Shown: one piece after another, positions 36,248 through 40,469 of the stretch
Numbering within the stretch: position 1 is the first letter of the stretch
Layout of the letters: each line of letters starts with the position of its first letter
DNA from: Actinomycetes bacterium
Lineage (GTDB): Bacteria > Actinomycetota > Actinomycetes > Mycobacteriales > Mycobacteriaceae
Assembly: GCA_022601275.1 (NCBI GenBank)
Contig: JAHZIT010000007.1
Location: forward strand, 1-40,469
Direction: 5' to 3'
Length of the DNA: 40,469 nt
Program-made: the position numbers and the translations under genes
The notes under the pieces: generated by a model
Database searches by the model: none
Told to the model about the DNA's origin: nothing
What the model saw: only the letters and a program-made list of their open reading frames with translations

Positions 36248-36850
36248 GTGGCCGACTCTGAGACCAACGCGCGCGACCTGTTGATGGATAGCGCCGAGAT
36301 CTTGATCGCCGAGCGCGGAATGGGTGTCAGCCTCCGCACGATCGCCGCGCACGCCGGTCAGCGGAACAACTCGGCGGTGATCTACCACTTCGGTAATCAC
36401 GACGGCCTGATCGCAGCCACCCTCGATCGCCGGATGAGCGTGCTCGACGCCCGTCGGAAAGAGTTGCTGGACAAGTTGGAGGTCCACTCGGACTACACCG
36501 TCGACGACGTTCTGCACGCCATCATCGAGCCGGCTCTGGAACTGCCTTACCTTTGCGGATCATCGCACTATGCACGTTTCGTCGAGCAGATCCGCACCCA
36601 TCCCGTCATCGCAGAGGCTGTTCCCCGAAGCGAGAAGTGGCCCGCCACAATGGAGCTCGCGCGTCGGATATCTGATCTCCTGCCCGCAGAAGAGGGCCGC
36701 GACCTGCCCCGGCGGATTCGCATGATGACAACATCGATGTTCGCACTCATGGCGGACTACGAACGGCGCGGCGAACTCGATTCGCCCCGCGGCCGAGGGC
36801 GCGCCAGCCGGGAACTCGTGGCCGTCTTGTCGGCGATGCTGTCTGCTTGA
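36248..36850 (+). CDS. TetR/AcrR-family transcriptional regulator
   Basis: 200 residues from a GTG at 36248, with GGAG (36239-36242) 5 nt upstream. The N-terminal DNA-binding domain is clear: ARDLLMDSAEILIAERG, SLRTIAAHAGQRNNSAVIYHF (helix-turn-helix) and GNHDGLIAATLDRR. The C-terminal ligand domain is helical and less conserved, with ELPYLCGSSHYARFVEQIRTH. TetR proteins usually repress a divergent neighbour, here the kinase-like gene, and themselves; the two palindromes in the gap support this. Its last codons overlap an open frame that leads to the serine hydrolase gene. Confidence 0.88.
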   Translation: MADSETNARDLLMDSAEILIAERGMGVSLRTIAAHAGQRNNSAVIYHFGNHDGLIAATLDRRMSVLDARRKELLDKLEVHSDYTVDDVLHAIIEPALELPYLCGSSHYARFVEQIRTHPVIAEAVPRSEKWPATMELARRISDLLPAEEGRDLPRRIRMMTTSMFALMADYERRGELDSPRGRGRASRELVAVLSAMLSA

Positions 36851-36911
36851 CGCTGAAAGTCGTTGCTGCAATATCAGACATGTCGGGCCATGGCAGTCGC
36901 GGCCGACGCGG

Positions 36912-36917
36912 AAGGAG
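36912..36917 (+). promoter_or_regulatory. Ribosome binding site that decides the serine hydrolase start
   Basis: AAGGAG ends 7 nt before TTG (36925), and only 1 nt before GTG (36919). The spacing favours the TTG, giving a normal lipoprotein signal peptide. Confidence 0.6.
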
Positions 36918-36924
36918 CGTGGAA

Positions 36925-38028
36925 TTGAATCCGTTTCCACCGGGCGCCCGCTGGGCGGTCGTGGCTCTGGCGGTCGTGGTTGTGATAGGCGCGTGCAGCG
37001 CCCCCAACGACAACGCCAGGACCGGCCAGGCGGCTGACCACCCTGCGGGTGACTCCGGCAGCAGCCTGCGGGTGCTGGAGGGCAATATCGACGAAAATGG
37101 GCCGGGCTGCTCGGCGGCGGTGGGAATCCAGGGTGATGTCGCATGGGCCGGAAATCTTGGCATCGCGAACCTCACCAGCGGAACTCTGATCGGACCGCAG
37201 ACGGTGTTTGATATCGCCTCGGTGTCAAAGCAATTCACCGCCACTGCGATCCTGCTACTAGTCCAGGAGGGCAAGCTCACGCTGGAGAACCCGCTATCTG
37301 ACTACGTGGCCGGCCTACCGCCTTGGGCCGGCGCCGTCACAGTCGGACAGCTCATGCACCAAACCAGCGGGATCCCTGACTACGGTGATCTGCTTGCCGC
37401 CGCCGGGTACCAGGAGAGTGACCGCACCACACAGGGCCAAGCCATCCAGGAGTTGGCTGGCGCGCCGATGTTGGAGTTTCGGCCGGGCGCCCGATTCGAG
37501 TACTCCAACTCCAACTATGTTCTGCTGGCAGAAATCGTCCATCGGGTCTCAGGTGAACCGCTGCCTCAATTTCTGGGTGAGGAGATCTTTCAGCCCCTGG
37601 GCCTGACCATGGTGATGGATCCGGTTGGGATGCTGCCGAATAAGGCCGTGTCCTATGAGAAGGGTGCGTCCGGGTACGAGGTGGCCGACTCCGGCTGGGA
37701 GCAGGTCGGCGACGGCGCCATACAGACCACGCCCAGCCAACTCGTCCGCTGGGCCGACAACTACCGCACCGGCAAGCTGGGCGGCCCCAAGCTGATTCAC
37801 GCCCAACTAGCAGGGGCGGTGGACACCGAGCCCGGAAGCGATGCGCGCTACGGCGCGGGAATCGATCTACTCGCTGACGGCACACTGGCACATGACGGCA
37901 GCTGGGCCGGATTCATTGCAACATTCCGAATCAGCAAGGACCGCCGCACGTCTCTGGCCATCAGCTGTAACAGCACTGAACACGACATCGCCGCCATGGC
38001 CGATGCCCTCTGGCAGCTCTGGACATAG
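36925..38028 (+). CDS. Beta-lactamase/DD-peptidase-family serine hydrolase, lipoprotein
   Basis: 367 residues from a TTG at 36925 (MNPFPPGARWAVVAL...; ATG at 36880 is an alternative in the same frame that would give an unusually long lead). Lipobox IGAC (Cys24) follows a hydrophobic core. Active site of the class C / penicillin-binding-protein type: SVSK (Ser99, Lys102), YSN in FEYSNSNY, and HDGSWAG replacing KTG. The family includes esterases (EstB, LACTB type) and D-aminopeptidases; bona fide beta-lactamase activity is not implied. It starts 74 bp after the TetR gene on the same strand and may be part of the same regulated unit. Confidence 0.84.
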   Translation: MNPFPPGARWAVVALAVVVVIGACSAPNDNARTGQAADHPAGDSGSSLRVLEGNIDENGPGCSAAVGIQGDVAWAGNLGIANLTSGTLIGPQTVFDIASVSKQFTATAILLLVQEGKLTLENPLSDYVAGLPPWAGAVTVGQLMHQTSGIPDYGDLLAAAGYQESDRTTQGQAIQELAGAPMLEFRPGARFEYSNSNYVLLAEIVHRVSGEPLPQFLGEEIFQPLGLTMVMDPVGMLPNKAVSYEKGASGYEVADSGWEQVGDGAIQTTPSQLVRWADNYRTGKLGGPKLIHAQLAGAVDTEPGSDARYGAGIDLLADGTLAHDGSWAGFIATFRISKDRRTSLAISCNSTEHDIAAMADALWQLWT

Positions 38029-38065
38029 GCCCGTCCCGCTCGTGTTCTGGCGCGGCGGCCGGCCA

Positions 38066-40469
<2,404 letters not shown>

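Noticed and set aside
36847..36924. Longer serine hydrolase starting at TTG 36847 or ATG 36880
   Set aside because: Both place a polar Arg-rich stretch before the signal peptide, while AAGGAG is well spaced only for TTG 36925.

Overview
This 40.5 kb, high-GC window comes from a mycobacterium, most likely an environmental or rapidly growing Mycolicibacterium-type species. Gene order follows the Mycobacterium tuberculosis stretch Rv3006 (lppZ) to Rv3043c (ctaD) as I remember it. The correspondences rest on recalled order and sequence, not on a search. Both ends cut genes: the lppZ homologue on the left and ctaD on the right.

Left third (1-13,640): the end of a LppZ-like lipoprotein, an F420-dependent-type (DUF385) protein, a PrrB-like histidine kinase without a response regulator, then gatB, pfkA, gatA and gatC (Glu-tRNA-Gln amidotransferase plus phosphofructokinase) interrupted by a divergent multicopper oxidase. 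An ACT-domain protein, the NAD-dependent ligase ligA, a YjbR/MmcQ protein and a 4-coumarate:CoA-ligase-like enzyme follow.

Middle (13,679-23,231): a GAF-PAS-PAS-GGDEF diguanylate cyclase, a 381-bp AT-richer gap, a MetE-like protein, mnmA and a cysteine desulfurase (tRNA thiolation), a PlsC/OlsB-like acyltransferase pair that could make ornithine lipids, and etfA/etfB.

Right part (23,439-40,469): the proposed methylglucose lipopolysaccharide (MGLP) genes (methyltransferase, GH57 branching enzyme, GT4 glycosyltransferase, hexapeptide acetyltransferase), a PQQ-repeat lipoprotein, a TB22.2-like secreted protein, and a five-gene minus-strand run (ABC ATPase, NUDIX, crotonase, two methyltransferases). 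An accessory block follows (kinase-like protein, TetR regulator, serine-hydrolase lipoprotein), then serB2 and ctaD.

Three patterns stand out. First, seven short tandem-repeat tracts (units of 12-35 bp) occur, several touching stop or start codons; one appears to have pulled apart a stop/start junction. Second, about ten genes have a TANNNT hexamer 6-9 nt before the start codon, as expected for leaderless transcription. Third, the block between the ABC gene and serB2 carries two matching palindromes that look like TetR operators. serB2 also appears to have a 5' frameshift. No CRISPR array, insertion sequence, tRNA or rRNA was seen.
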